From an uncultured Collinsella sp. (GTDB lineage: Bacteria; Actinomycetota; Coriobacteriia; Coriobacteriales; Coriobacteriaceae): DNA of 64,000 bases. This document shows, one piece after another, positions 1 to 8,848 of the stretch. Numbering within the stretch: the stretch's first letter is position 1; each line of letters begins with the position of its first letter. Location of the stretch: assembly GCA_902494345.1 (NCBI GenBank), contig CABUSV010000001.1:124001-188000 (forward strand), written 5' to 3'. A program made the position numbers and the translations under genes. Under the pieces are notes generated by a model that searched no databases, was not told where the DNA came from, and was given only the letters and a program-made list of their open reading frames with translations.

Positions 1-853
1 CGTCCTCGTTTTCCTGCGGCATGATCGAACAAGTCGAATAGACGAGCGTGCCGCCAGGTTTGAGGGCCCCCATGGCGCGGTCCAGAAGCGCGCGCTGCGA
101 GCGGGCACACTTGCCAAGCAGCTGCTCGGTCAGGCCGCGCAGGCTTTTCTCGTTGCCGCTGATGACGGTGCCCGTGCCGGTGCAGGGGGCGTCGAGCAGG
201 ATGCGGTCGAAGCGGAAGAACTCGTCGAGCTCGCGTGCGTCGATGCGCATGACGGGCACGTTTTTGGCACCCTGGCGATGGAGGTTTGACTCGAGCTTTT
301 CGGCACGGGGAATGCTCATCTCGCAGGCGGTAAGGTGCGCCTGTCCCTGCGTGAGGGCGGCGATCTGCGTCGTCTTGCCGCCAGGGGCTGCGCACATGTC
401 CAGGATGTCCTCGCCTGCCTGGGCGCCCAGGACCAACGGCGGCATCATGGATGACAGGCTCTGCAGGTAGATCTTGCCGTCGCGGTAGATGTCGAGGTCC
501 CATAGGTCGGAAACCTGGGCCTCGGGCAGGATAAAGGCGTCCGGGTACCAGGCGACAGCGTTGTGGGCGATGCCGGCGGCATCGAGCGCCGCAGCGATGT
601 CCTCGGCGGTTGCCTTGAGCGTGTTGGCGCGCAGCGTGACCGGGCGTGCAGCTGCGGCGCCAAAGCCCTCGATCATGAGCTCGGCATCGGTGGGGGCATA
701 GGCGCCGGCGACCGTGTCGACCATAAAGCGCGGCAGGTCGGCGGCGCAGGGAAGGGCGGCAAGCTGGTCGGAAAGCTCGGTAGCGGCAAACTGCCTGAGC
801 TTGAGCTCGGCCTTGACCTGCTTTTTCTGCTTACGATGACGCGGCTTGGACAT
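1..853 (-). CDS. RNA cytosine-5 methyltransferase, NOL1/NOP2/Sun family (partial, C-terminus off the left edge)
   Basis: About 284 N-terminal residues of a SAM-dependent enzyme that methylates C5 of a cytosine in rRNA (RsmB/RsmF group). Reading from the ATG at 853, the N-terminus is basic (MSKPRHRKQKK). The SAM-binding motif DMCAAPGGKTTQ lies near residue 150, DAPCTGTG (the PC motif) near 222 and STCS (the TC nucleophile motif) near 271. All catalytic motifs are therefore inside the visible part, and the gene runs off the window just after QENED. It lies 59 bp downstream of the MetRS-like gene on the same strand and could be cotranscribed with it. The family is certain; whether it is RsmB- or RsmF-like cannot be settled without the C-terminus. 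Confidence 0.9.
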   Translation of the reverse strand, partial: MSKPRHRKQKKQVKAELKLRQFAATELSDQLAALPCAADLPRFMVDTVAGAYAPTDAELMIEGFGAAAARPVTLRANTLKATAEDIAAALDAAGIAHNAVAWYPDAFILPEAQVSDLWDLDIYRDGKIYLQSLSSMMPPLVLGAQAGEDILDMCAAPGGKTTQIAALTQGQAHLTACEMSIPRAEKLESNLHRQGAKNVPVMRIDARELDEFFRFDRILLDAPCTGTGTVISGNEKSLRGLTEQLLGKCARSQRALLDRAMGALKPGGTLVYSTCSIMPQENED

Positions 854-891
854 CCGTCTTTCCTTCCCGTCCCAAATTGACTACTTTCCGG

Positions 892-911
892 GCACGCCGC
901 TGCTGGCGTGC
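892..911. terminator. Small hairpin between MetRS-like and methyltransferase genes
   Basis: GCACGCC and GGCGTGC form a perfect 7-bp stem around a 6-nt loop, directly after the stop codon at 913-915 of the upstream gene. No T tract follows it on the minus strand, so it is a weak candidate terminator or an RNA-processing hairpin rather than a clear intrinsic terminator. Confidence 0.3.
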
Positions 912-912
912 T

Positions 913-3063
913 TTAGTACTGGCTCTCGTGCTTGCTGAAGAAGTCGAAGCGCGGGGGCAGTGGCTTCACGCGGTGCTCGCCGGGCTTCTCGCCCAGGCTC
1001 TCCACAAACTCGTCCGTGGAGGCAAAGATGTTATCCCAGCTAAAGAAGGCGACCGGATCGACATCGAAGTACTCGCAGATGAGCTCGCAGCCGGCCGGGA
1101 CGATACCGTGCATGAGCACGGTTGCCATGCGCAGCTCGGTAAAGGCGTCGACGAGGGCCTTCGTCATGGCGGTGTTGGCTGGCTCGCCCTCGAGCTTGTT
1201 GGCGGCCTTGGAAGCATCGCTCCAGCGCTTGTTGGCGGCACGCAGGTAGTCGTCGCACACGGCGAGCGCGCGGTGCGTCTCGAACTTGTACATGGCCTGC
1301 TCAAAGGCGAGAGCTGCCTGCTCGGCGGCTTCGACCACGGTGGCGGAGGCGGCGCCGGCGGGGATGCAGCCGTTGCGGTAGGGGCTCTCGTCGCCCTCCT
1401 TGATGGCGACACCGTAGAAGCAGCTGCGGGCTAGGCGGTTGAAGACGCCGGTCAAAAGGGCGCTCTCCTTAAGGGCTGGATCGATGACGCGCTTGTCGTC
1501 GCAGGCACGCACCTCGTTGCCGTCCTTGTCCTTGCCGGTCACGCGCGTGTCGTATGCCTTGGGACTAAAGCTCACCGGCTTCTCGGACAGGCCGAGCGAC
1601 AGCCAATGCGCACGCATCTGCTCGCAGGTGTAGTGGTTGAGCAGGTCGTCTGCCGGCGGGGGAGGCGTTTGCGAGGACGAGCTGGCCTTTTTGCCCATAT
1701 AGAGCAGGTGATAGCAGGCGCTGACGGTGCTCTGCGTAAGGTTCCAACCCAGGGCCTCCCACATGGCGGTCTGCGCGATGCAGTAGAAGTAGATGTTGTC
1801 CTGGCCGATGAACTGGTAGATCTGAGCGTCGTCAGAGCACCACCAGTCGCGCCAGTCGAGTGAGCTGTGCTGGTAGGTGGGCGCGGGGACCTGCGTGGAA
1901 TCGGCAGCGGGCTCGCCCATGAGGGCGGCATCCTGGGCGGCGACACCCTTGGTCACGCCGGCGGCCTTGGCATCGCGTGCGAGTACGGTGCGGGTGTAGC
2001 TGATGGGCGCCCACAGGCTCTCGGGCCAGCACCAGCAGGTGACGTCGGAAACGTCGTCGACCTGGGGCACCGGAACGCCCCAGTCGATGTTGCCGGTGAT
2101 GCGGAAGGGCACGAGCGCCTTGCCGCTGCGGAAGCGCACGCCGCCGTTGGCGAGCACCGCGTGGGCGTCGTCGCGCTCCTTCCAGCTGGGGAAGGCGACG
2201 GTAAAGCTGCTCTTGTTGCCCTCGGGCTCCAGCACGGTGTGCTCGGGGAGTTGGTCCTCGACGGCGTCGAAGGCCTCGCGGAACTTGTTCTGGATGTAGA
2301 GCTGAGCCGGCAGCAGCCACTCCTCCATGGTCTTGGAGACCACGGAGCGAACCTGCGGGTTCTGGGCGAGCTTGGCGGTGTAGGTCTTCATAAAGTCGAG
2401 GTAGGCGGGCAGGTCGAAGTAGAGGTTGTCGACCGGGCGCAGCTCGGGCACCTCGCCGGTGAGCTGGCTCTTGGGTGCGATAAGCTCCTCGGGCTCAAAC
2501 TGGTGACCCAGGTCGCACTCGTCGGCGTACGCCTTCTCGGACTTGCAACCTTGGATGGGGCAGCGGCCGATGACCTGGCGGCCGTTGAGGAACGTGCCGG
2601 CCTTGGCGTCGTAGAACTGCAGCGTGGAGCGCTTGGAGATGGTGCCCTGCTCGTGTAAGCGCTTGATAATCTCGGCGGTAACCTCGTTGTGAATCTGGGC
2701 CGCCGGCTCAAGGCCCGAGCCGCCGTAGATGTCGCAGCTGATGTTGTAGTTGTTGAGGGTCGCGGCCTGGCGGGAGTGATTGGACTCGACATACTCGCCG
2801 ATGGACTTGTCGTAGCCTTCGTTCTCATTGAGCTTGCGGTAGCTCTCCATGATGGGCGAGCCGTAGCAGTCGGTGCCCGAGGTGAAGATGACGTTCTCGC
2901 GGCCCAGACGGTCGCGCAGGAAGCGGGCGAAGAAGTCGGCAGGGACAAAGACGCCGCCAACGTGGCCAAAGTGAAGGCCCTTGTTGCCGTAGGGCTCGCC
3001 GGCGGTAACGATGGCGCGGCGAGGCCAGCTGGGACGGTCGTTCATGGAGTATTTGGATGCCAT
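913..3063 (-). CDS. Class I aminoacyl-tRNA synthetase, MetRS-like, with altered signature motifs
   Basis: A 716-residue class I synthetase of the methionyl-tRNA ligase type. Visible features in order: the HIGH-equivalent HFGH near residue 30 within GLHFGHVGGVFVPADFFARF, a GTDCYGSP segment where MetRS normally has GTDEHG, a zinc-knuckle region beginning CPIQGCKSEK, the FIGQDN segment, and KKASSSS near residue 458 where MetRS has KKMSKS. A helical anticodon-binding-like domain follows. The ATG at 3063 is chosen because AAGGAG lies 5-6 nt upstream; a start at 3156 would lack this. The fold is confident. Because two catalytic signatures are changed, it may be a diverged MetRS or a paralogue with another role; a canonical metG elsewhere would favour the latter. 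Confidence 0.82.
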   Translation of the reverse strand: MASKYSMNDRPSWPRRAIVTAGEPYGNKGLHFGHVGGVFVPADFFARFLRDRLGRENVIFTSGTDCYGSPIMESYRKLNENEGYDKSIGEYVESNHSRQAATLNNYNISCDIYGGSGLEPAAQIHNEVTAEIIKRLHEQGTISKRSTLQFYDAKAGTFLNGRQVIGRCPIQGCKSEKAYADECDLGHQFEPEELIAPKSQLTGEVPELRPVDNLYFDLPAYLDFMKTYTAKLAQNPQVRSVVSKTMEEWLLPAQLYIQNKFREAFDAVEDQLPEHTVLEPEGNKSSFTVAFPSWKERDDAHAVLANGGVRFRSGKALVPFRITGNIDWGVPVPQVDDVSDVTCWCWPESLWAPISYTRTVLARDAKAAGVTKGVAAQDAALMGEPAADSTQVPAPTYQHSSLDWRDWWCSDDAQIYQFIGQDNIYFYCIAQTAMWEALGWNLTQSTVSACYHLLYMGKKASSSSQTPPPPADDLLNHYTCEQMRAHWLSLGLSEKPVSFSPKAYDTRVTGKDKDGNEVRACDDKRVIDPALKESALLTGVFNRLARSCFYGVAIKEGDESPYRNGCIPAGAASATVVEAAEQAALAFEQAMYKFETHRALAVCDDYLRAANKRWSDASKAANKLEGEPANTAMTKALVDAFTELRMATVLMHGIVPAGCELICEYFDVDPVAFFSWDNIFASTDEFVESLGEKPGEHRVKPLPPRFDFFSKHESQY

Positions 3064-3195
3064 GGGACTCCTTCGCATATGGTGAGAGCGCGGCCGGGCG
3101 CAAGGCCTGGCGACGCGGTGGTCAATTCGTGCATATCGTTCGACATTATCGCACATGCGGACGGGTACGTGGCAGGGGCGCTATCCTAAGATGCT

Positions 3196-3762
3196 ATGAA
3201 TGAGATTTCCAACATACATGCGTTTGAAGACGAGGATTTTCTGCACGCTTGCTTCGTGTGGGGGATGGTCGTCGTCGGCGTGTTTGCCGTGTGCCTGGTG
3301 CCGGTGTTTATGCTGCTGGGCGGGCCTGCGGATCTGGATGCGGCTGACGCGGGCGGCTGGATGGCTGTCGTGGGCTGGATAGTCGGCTTGGCTGCGGTTT
3401 CGGCGGCGTCATTTGCCGTGCACGAGCTGGTGCACGGTGTGTTTTTTAAGCTGCTGGCGCCTGCGGGCGCGAAGGTGACCTTTGGGGCGAATCGCGAGAC
3501 GGCGATGATCTATGCCTGCGCCGAGGGTGTTGTGTATTCGCGCCGGCGGTACATGGCGGTTTGCCTGGCGCCGACGGTTGTTGTGACGACAGCGTTTACC
3601 CTGGGGTTTGTGTTTTCGGGCTATCCACTGCTGTGCTACCTGGCGGCCGGCTTGCATTTGTCGGGCTGTGTGGGCGACTGGTATTACGTGCGGACCATTT
3701 TGCGCGACCGCCGCATTGTCGCCTGCGAAGATACGTCCTTTGGCGTGCGCTTTTTTGGGTGA
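3196..3762 (+). CDS. DUF3267-type membrane zincin-like protein
   Basis: A 188-residue membrane protein with the metalloprotease-type motif HELVHGVFF near residue 75, between hydrophobic segments at about 20-40 and 60-80, with two more near 120-160. The motif and topology fit the DUF3267 family of putative membrane zinc peptidases; the substrate is unknown. The start is the ATG at 3196, about 130 bp from the divergent MetRS-like start. The stop overlaps the ribosome-binding site of queH, so the two genes are probably cotranscribed. Assignment rests on the HExxH motif and topology only. Confidence 0.7.
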   Translation: MNEISNIHAFEDEDFLHACFVWGMVVVGVFAVCLVPVFMLLGGPADLDAADAGGWMAVVGWIVGLAAVSAASFAVHELVHGVFFKLLAPAGAKVTFGANRETAMIYACAEGVVYSRRRYMAVCLAPTVVVTTAFTLGFVFSGYPLLCYLAAGLHLSGCVGDWYYVRTILRDRRIVACEDTSFGVRFFG

Positions 3763-3772
3763 GGAGATGTCG

Positions 3773-4348
3773 ATGAAGTCGTTGTTGCTGCATGCGTGCT
3801 GTGCACCATGCTCGCTTGAGCCGGTTCGCCTGCTGCGCGAGGAGGGGTTTGAGCCCACGATTTGCTGGACCAACCCCAATATTCAACCGCGCGATGAATG
3901 GCAGCGGCGCTTGGACGAGCTGCGCCGGTGGTGTGCCGATGGCGACATCGAGCTCATCGAGGCAGGGGAGGACCGTGAGCGCTGGGAGACCGGCGTGGCA
4001 CCGCTGGGTGCCGATCGGCCTCGTCGCTGTCGCGCGTGCTATGCCCTGCGCTTGGCCGAGGCATGCCGCGTGGCCCAGGAGCGCGGGTTTGAGTTTGTGG
4101 GCACGACGCTCGCCGTCTCGCCGTACCAGCTGTTCGATACCTGCAATGACGTGCTTGAGCGCTTGGCGGCGGCACATGGGCTCACCCCGGTGATTCGCGA
4201 TTTTCGCCCGTATTACCCCGAGGCGACACGCCGTTCGCGCGAGCTTGGCATGTATCGGCAGAACTACTGTGGTTGCCGCTTCTCGGCTGTCGAGGCGGCC
4301 ATGGACCGCGCCCGCATCCGCGACGAGCGCAAAGCGTCCAAAAAGTAG
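3773..4348 (+). CDS. queH: Epoxyqueuosine reductase QueH
   Basis: QueH reduces epoxyqueuosine in tRNA to queuosine, the last step of the pathway, and is unrelated to the B12-dependent QueG. The 191-residue protein shows the conserved cysteines: HACCAPCS near the N-terminus, CRACYALR in the middle and NYCGCRFS near the C-terminus, which hold a 4Fe-4S cluster and the metal site. Two ATGs are possible, 3767 and 3773. GAGGAG at 3761-3766 abuts the first but sits 6 nt before the second, so 3773 is chosen. queA follows 64 bp downstream, and tgt lies 5 kb further on. Confidence 0.93.
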   Translation: MKSLLLHACCAPCSLEPVRLLREEGFEPTICWTNPNIQPRDEWQRRLDELRRWCADGDIELIEAGEDRERWETGVAPLGADRPRRCRACYALRLAEACRVAQERGFEFVGTTLAVSPYQLFDTCNDVLERLAAAHGLTPVIRDFRPYYPEATRRSRELGMYRQNYCGCRFSAVEAAMDRARIRDERKASKK

Positions 4349-4412
4349 TTCTTTTGGGCTGGCAGCCTGCTAGGATGTAGGGCGGACTTTAGCTATATAA
4401 GGAGTATCCGAC

Positions 4413-5630
4413 GTGTCTATGCGTACCGATGATTTTGACTACAACCTTCCTGAGGAACTGATTGCACAGGCTCCTGCCGATCCGCGCGACTCCTGCCGCC
4501 TGCTGGTGGTTGATCGCAAAGGCTCCCAGGCGGGAACGCCGCTGGAGCACGGCGGCACCGTTGAGCATCGCATCTTCCGTGACATCATCGACTATATCGA
4601 GCCGGGCGACGTGCTCGTTATCAACCAGACGCGCGTGATGCCGGCTCGCCTGATTGGCCGCAAGACGGGCTCGGGCGGCGTGGTCGAGACGCTGCTGCTC
4701 AAGCGCCGCGAGGATGTTGACCCGCTGGGTCACGTCTGGGAGTGCCTGGTCAAGCCGGGCAAGCGCCTGAAGCCCGGTGCTCAGATTGAGTATCGTGCAG
4801 GCGGCGCCCATGCGCCCGAGGGGGCTCCAGTGGTGCTGACGGCCGAGGTCGTCGACTTTGTCACCGATAGCCGCGGCGGCCGCTTGGTGCGTTTTGAGCC
4901 GGCCGGTTGCAATGCCGCCGGCGACCCGCGCACGCTCGACGAGGCCATCCATGCTGCCGGCCACGTGCCGCTGCCGCCCTACATTACCGATTACGAGGGC
5001 GACCCCGAGAAGTACCAGACCGTCTACGCCATGAAGGAGGAGCACTCGGCTGCCGCTCCTACGGCGGGTCTGCACTTCACGCCCGAGCTCATGGCCGCTA
5101 TCGAGGCCAAGGGCGCGAAATTTGCCGCTGTCGAGCTCGAGGTGGGCATCGATACCTTCCGCTTGGTAGAGGAGGACGACCCCACGCAGCACGTCATGCA
5201 CACCGAGCGCTACCACGTATCGCAGGAGGTTGTCGACGCCGTGCATAAGGCCAAGGCCGAGGGCCATCGTGTGATCGCCGTCGGCACTACCGCGGTGCGC
5301 TCGCTCGAGAGCGCGTTTGACACGGACGCGCCGGTGTCCGATCCGGCCGTGACGGCGCGCTATTTTGAGGGCCGCGAGGACGGGGCCGATACACTTGGCC
5401 GCGGTGACATCGTGGTGCGCGAGAACGCCACGACGCAGCTCTACCTCATGCCCGGATCGACCTATCACGTGGTCGACGCGCTGATCACAAACTTCCACGT
5501 GCCGCGCTCCACGCTCATGATGCTCGTGAGCGCGCTTGCCACCCGCGACCAGATCATGGATGCCTACGCCGCCGCCATCGAGGAGCGCTACCGCTTCTTC
5601 AGCTTTGGCGACGCGATGCTCATTCTGTAG
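4413..5630 (+). CDS. queA: S-adenosylmethionine:tRNA ribosyltransferase-isomerase QueA
   Basis: QueA transfers and isomerises the ribose of SAM onto preQ1 at position 34 of tRNAs, giving epoxyqueuosine. The 405-residue protein carries family hallmarks: FDYNLPEELIAQ at the start, NQTRVMPARL near 70, HSAAAPTAGLHFT near 210, VGTTAVRSLE near 290 and TNFHVPRSTLMMLV near 355. It starts at a GTG (4413) preceded by AAGGAG with about 8 nt spacing. The order queH-queA links substrate and product of adjacent steps. A hairpin-rich repeat element begins right at the stop codon. Confidence 0.96.
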   Translation: MSMRTDDFDYNLPEELIAQAPADPRDSCRLLVVDRKGSQAGTPLEHGGTVEHRIFRDIIDYIEPGDVLVINQTRVMPARLIGRKTGSGGVVETLLLKRREDVDPLGHVWECLVKPGKRLKPGAQIEYRAGGAHAPEGAPVVLTAEVVDFVTDSRGGRLVRFEPAGCNAAGDPRTLDEAIHAAGHVPLPPYITDYEGDPEKYQTVYAMKEEHSAAAPTAGLHFTPELMAAIEAKGAKFAAVELEVGIDTFRLVEEDDPTQHVMHTERYHVSQEVVDAVHKAKAEGHRVIAVGTTAVRSLESAFDTDAPVSDPAVTARYFEGREDGADTLGRGDIVVRENATTQLYLMPGSTYHVVDALITNFHVPRSTLMMLVSALATRDQIMDAYAAAIEERYRFFSFGDAMLIL

Positions 5631-5770
5631 GTTACGGCGTTTTACAAACGCCGTAACCGGTCGACGCTGCGCGGGCCGCATTTGGACAATCTGACGTTCA
5701 ACTTCAAGGGCGCGACCAGAAGGTCAGCGCCCTTTCGTTTCACGTCACCTTGCCTCAAATGCGACCCGCT
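5631..5770 (+). repeat. Composite double-hairpin repeat element, copy A
   Basis: Starts immediately after queA. The first hairpin pairs GGTTACGGCG (5631-5640) with CGCCGTAACC (5650-5659). The second is a long imperfect stem-loop opened by CGACGCTGCGCGG (5663-5675). Its outer arms are CCGCATTTG (5677-5685) against CAAATGCG (5757-5764), its inner arms AAGGGCGC against GCGCCCTT, and its tip is GACCAGAAGGTC (5715-5726). Copy B at 8849-8990 keeps the same order, the opening motif and the tip, while the stem sequences differ with pairing preserved. Confidence 0.7.
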
Positions 5771-5823
5771 CGCTGTCGTTGCCAAAACACCGGCATTTCT
5801 TTGGTTGTCAACAAAACATCGGT

Positions 5824-5853
5824 GTAGTCATTGGGGACGTTCTTAAACGACTA
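5824..5853. repeat. Short member of the GGGGACGTTC repeat family
   Basis: GTAGTCATTGGGGACGTTCT followed by TAAACGACTAC. The ends GTAGT and ACTAC are complementary, and the sequence is nearly identical to the left part of the element at 9045. It lies between the composite element and the AGTTGCGGTG hairpin, so 5631-5964 is a pile-up of three repeat types with no gene. Confidence 0.55.
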
Positions 5854-5872
5854 CCTTGCATCAATCTAAATA

Positions 5873-5937
5873 AGTTGCGGTGAGATAGTTCTTGAATTGG
5901 CCTTTTTGGGCTAAACAGGAACTATCTCACCGCAACT
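5873..5937. repeat. AGTTGCGGTG hairpin, copy 1
   Basis: A 65-bp near-perfect inverted repeat. AGTTGCGGTGAGATAGTTC (5873-5891) pairs with its exact reverse complement at 5919-5937 around a 27-nt loop containing GGCC-TTTTT-GGGC. Copies with the same outer arms occur at 12123 and 18687. It lies 27 bp past the stop of the minus-strand coiled-coil gene and may help end that transcript. Confidence 0.7.
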
Positions 5938-5964
5938 GCGTTGAGCGTTTTTTTGGCGGCTGGT

Positions 5965-7740
5965 TTACTTGCTCGCGAACAGCCAGACTAGGATGATCAC
6001 CAGGATTGCGGCGACGATGCAGACGATGGCGCCGGTGAATTTGATGCGTGAGTCGCGGGTGCGCTCGCGCACCGCGTCCTCGGTGGCCTCGAGCTGGGCG
6101 ACTTCTCGCTCGGTCTCGGCGTGTTCGGCTTTGTCTCGGGCCAAGGATCCTGCAAGCGACTCAGTGATCTCTGGATGGTCATGTACCTCGGTCGCCTGCT
6201 CGATGATCGACTGTGCATGTGCGGCATCTGCTTGGGCGTTGGCGATGCTTTGCTCTTGGTCGCGGCGTGCCTTGTCCTCGGCGGCGATCTTCTCGCGCAG
6301 TTCGCGCTGGCGCGTCGTGGCGGCAGTTTTCGCCGTCTGCAGCTCGTCGCGCGCGGCATCGGCCTCAGTCGTCACGGCTTGGTGCGCGCGTTTGGCGTCG
6401 GCGATAGGGGCTTGAGCCTGCTCGACGGCCTGCTCGGCTGCGGCAAGCGAGTGCTCAAGGTCGGCGGTGATGCACGGGACATCTTCTTCGGCTTTACGCA
6501 GGGCATCTGCCGTGTCGGAGATCTGCATCGAGAGCTCGCTGGTGCGCACCGTATAGTTGGCGGGATTTGCCGAGGGATTGCGTTGCAGCTCGGCATACTC
6601 ATGACGCAGCGTCTCGAGCTGGGCGCGCGTGGCGTCGACGGTTTGTTGTGCGGCGGCAATGCCGGCGTCTCGCTCGGCCTGCACCTTGTCGCGGATGCGC
6701 TTGGAATCCTCAAGACGTCGAACGAGGCGGTTGCCGGTCTCGCGCGAGCTTGCCTCGCGGGCCTCCACGGCGTCGAGCGCGGCCTTCAGGCGGAGCTCAG
6801 TCGCGTCATCCTCTGTCTTCATTTGTTCGAGCTGACTCTTGAGCTCTGTCGCTTTGGCGGCGTGGGCATCACGGTCAATCTCGGCTGCCGCAGCGGTCTT
6901 TTGCGCTGTGGCGATCGCCTGACGCTGGTCGGCGACGATCTGGTCGTAGCGGCCTGCGATATCCTGGCGCGTCTCGAGCTCCTCGGCCTGATCGACAATG
7001 CGCTGCTCAAGTTCGGCCAGGTGGGCGCGGGCATCGGCAAGTGCCTTTTTCGCGGCGTTCATCTCGCGCATGGCCGAGGCGCCCTGGGCAATAAAGGTGC
7101 CCACGGCGTTCGCGGTGTTCGAGACAGCGGTCCCCAGATCGCGGTTCGCGTCGGGGGAGTGCGGGGCGATCGGGCGAGCGGTGTCGACAGCGTCCGCATC
7201 GGCAGCCTGCGGCGCGGCGATATTGCCGGTACCGCCCTCGACCACAGAAAAGCCCGCTGCGTGCGGATCGACCGCATCGGCGCCAATCGTGGGGTGCTCG
7301 AGCTGCAGAAACGAGGGCATGGTGCTGCCCTGGTCGGCAACGGGGGTCTCGCCGGGTACAAAGGTCGAGGCCGCCTCGGCGGCCTCCTCTTCCTCGGCAT
7401 CAATATCGGCATCGGCCACGGCGTCTTTCATCGCTTTGACGGCATCCATCATGGAGTCCATGACGGCATCAAGCTCTTCTTCCGAAGACACCTCGATGGG
7501 GCCCGCAGCTTGCGGGGCGGGGTCCGTGTCAGGTTCGGCATCGCTCGGCTCCGGCTGCTCGCTTTCATCATGCTCGACAGTATCGTCTGTGTCTGTTGCC
7601 TTATCCGCACCGGCGTGCGCATCTGCGGTGGCGGGCGCATCGGTGGAGGCGTCGACGCAGGTAGGAGTATCGCAGTCGTCGACGGCGTCTTCGGAATGAT
7701 CAATATGCTGCTGAGTCTGGGGGTCCAGCTCGTCTGTCAT
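5965..7740 (-). CDS. Acidic coiled-coil protein with C-terminal membrane anchor
   Basis: About 591 residues with no family I recognise. Residues 1-200 are acidic, rich in D, E, A and T, and probably disordered. Residues 240-570 have the E/A/K/R/Q-rich pattern of a long coiled coil. The C-terminus has one hydrophobic segment (FTGAIVCIVAAILVIILVWL) ending in FASK, as in a tail-anchored protein whose bulk faces the cytoplasm. GAGGAG lies 3 nt before an ATG at 7746 and 9 nt before one at 7740; 7740 has the better spacing, but two extra residues are possible. A role in envelope or cell-shape scaffolding would be a guess. Confidence 0.75.
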   Translation of the reverse strand: MTDELDPQTQQHIDHSEDAVDDCDTPTCVDASTDAPATADAHAGADKATDTDDTVEHDESEQPEPSDAEPDTDPAPQAAGPIEVSSEEELDAVMDSMMDAVKAMKDAVADADIDAEEEEAAEAASTFVPGETPVADQGSTMPSFLQLEHPTIGADAVDPHAAGFSVVEGGTGNIAAPQAADADAVDTARPIAPHSPDANRDLGTAVSNTANAVGTFIAQGASAMREMNAAKKALADARAHLAELEQRIVDQAEELETRQDIAGRYDQIVADQRQAIATAQKTAAAAEIDRDAHAAKATELKSQLEQMKTEDDATELRLKAALDAVEAREASSRETGNRLVRRLEDSKRIRDKVQAERDAGIAAAQQTVDATRAQLETLRHEYAELQRNPSANPANYTVRTSELSMQISDTADALRKAEEDVPCITADLEHSLAAAEQAVEQAQAPIADAKRAHQAVTTEADAARDELQTAKTAATTRQRELREKIAAEDKARRDQEQSIANAQADAAHAQSIIEQATEVHDHPEITESLAGSLARDKAEHAETEREVAQLEATEDAVRERTRDSRIKFTGAIVCIVAAILVIILVWLFASK

Positions 7741-8034
7741 AGGCATGTGCTCCTCATCGTTGTTTGTCACCCTATGATAAAGTCTCGCGCCGACATCCCA
7801 CGCGCTGCAGCAAAGTTTCAAAACGTGTTCGATGGCTCGATCTGATAACGATAACTCGGCCGCTTTATCCAGTTTGTACTTGACAATCCCTTCGCCGAAC
7901 GACGTGGTGCCGTTCGCCTACCGCGGTCTTTTATTTTCGCTTGAACACGCTAAAGTTGCATCTCAGCTTTTGGCGCGTGAAGTTGGATACGCGCAGTCGG
8001 CGGGCGTGCCCGTCGCGATTTGAAAGGACTTTGT

Positions 8035-8835
8035 ATGGGACTTTTCACTGGTAAGACCGTGATCGTCACCGGCGGCGGCAAGGCCACGCTTAAGGACGGT
8101 TCCGCTGGCTCCATCGGCTACGGCATCGATATCGCATTTGCCAAGGAGGGCGCGAACCTCGTCATCACCGGCCGCAACGTCGCCAAGCTCGAGGCCGCCA
8201 AGGAGTCTCTCGAGGCCGAGTACGGTGTCAAGGTTCTGCCTGTTCAGGCCGATGTCTCGGCTGGCCAGGATAACGAGGCCGTTGTCCAGAACGTCATCGA
8301 CAAGGCCATTGAGGAGTTCGGCCGCATCGACGCCGTCGTCAACAATGCTCAGGCCAGCGCCTCGGGTGTGACCATCGCCGATCACACCATGGATCAGTTT
8401 AACCTGGCCATTTACTCCGGTCTGTATGCTACTTATCTGTACATGCAGAAGGCCTATCCGCACCTGAAGGAGACCAAGGGCTCCGTGGTCAACTTTGCCT
8501 CGGGCGCCGGCCTGTTTGGCAACTATGGCCAGTGCAGCTATGCTGCCGCCAAGGAGGGCATCCGCGGCCTGACCCGCGTTGCCGCCAACGAGTGGGGCAA
8601 GGACGGCATCAACGTCAATATCGTTTGCCCGCTTGCTTGGACCGCTGCGCTCGAGAACTTCCAGGATGCTTACCCCGAGGCTTTCAAGGCCAACGTCCAC
8701 ATGCCGCCGGCAGGCCACTACGGCGACGTCGAGAAGGAGATCGGCCGCGTGGTCGTTCAGCTCTGCGGTCCCGACTTTAAGTACATGAACGGCGAGACCG
8801 TCACCCTCGAGGGTGGCATGGGCCAGCGGCCGTAG
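8035..8835 (+). CDS. Short-chain dehydrogenase/reductase (SDR)
   Basis: A 266-residue NAD(P)-dependent oxidoreductase of the classical SDR fold. The cofactor motif starts TGGG, but an insertion of about 11 residues separates it from GYGI, so the usual TGxxxGxG is expanded. NNAQ replaces the common NNAG. The catalytic set is intact: Ser in NFASGAG, then Tyr and Lys in YAAAK 13 residues later. The C-terminus NGETVTLEGGMG is typical. GAAAGGA 6 nt upstream supports the ATG at 8035. The substrate cannot be read from sequence; gut Coriobacteriia carry many SDRs acting on steroids and bile acids, but nothing here proves that. Confidence 0.85.
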   Translation: MGLFTGKTVIVTGGGKATLKDGSAGSIGYGIDIAFAKEGANLVITGRNVAKLEAAKESLEAEYGVKVLPVQADVSAGQDNEAVVQNVIDKAIEEFGRIDAVVNNAQASASGVTIADHTMDQFNLAIYSGLYATYLYMQKAYPHLKETKGSVVNFASGAGLFGNYGQCSYAAAKEGIRGLTRVAANEWGKDGINVNIVCPLAWTAALENFQDAYPEAFKANVHMPPAGHYGDVEKEIGRVVVQLCGPDFKYMNGETVTLEGGMGQRP

Positions 8836-8848
8836 GGGTTACGTCTCA

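Noticed and set aside
6121..7845. A 574-codon plus-strand frame opposite the coiled-coil gene.
   Set aside because: Gly/Arg/Cys-rich shadow of the coiled-coil gene without motifs. The coiled-coil strand is favoured by its tail anchor and ribosome-binding site, but this is the least secure of the antisense calls.
7832..8023. A 63-codon open frame upstream of the SDR gene.
   Set aside because: No ribosome-binding site, no recognisable family, and it overlaps the likely SDR promoter and leader.
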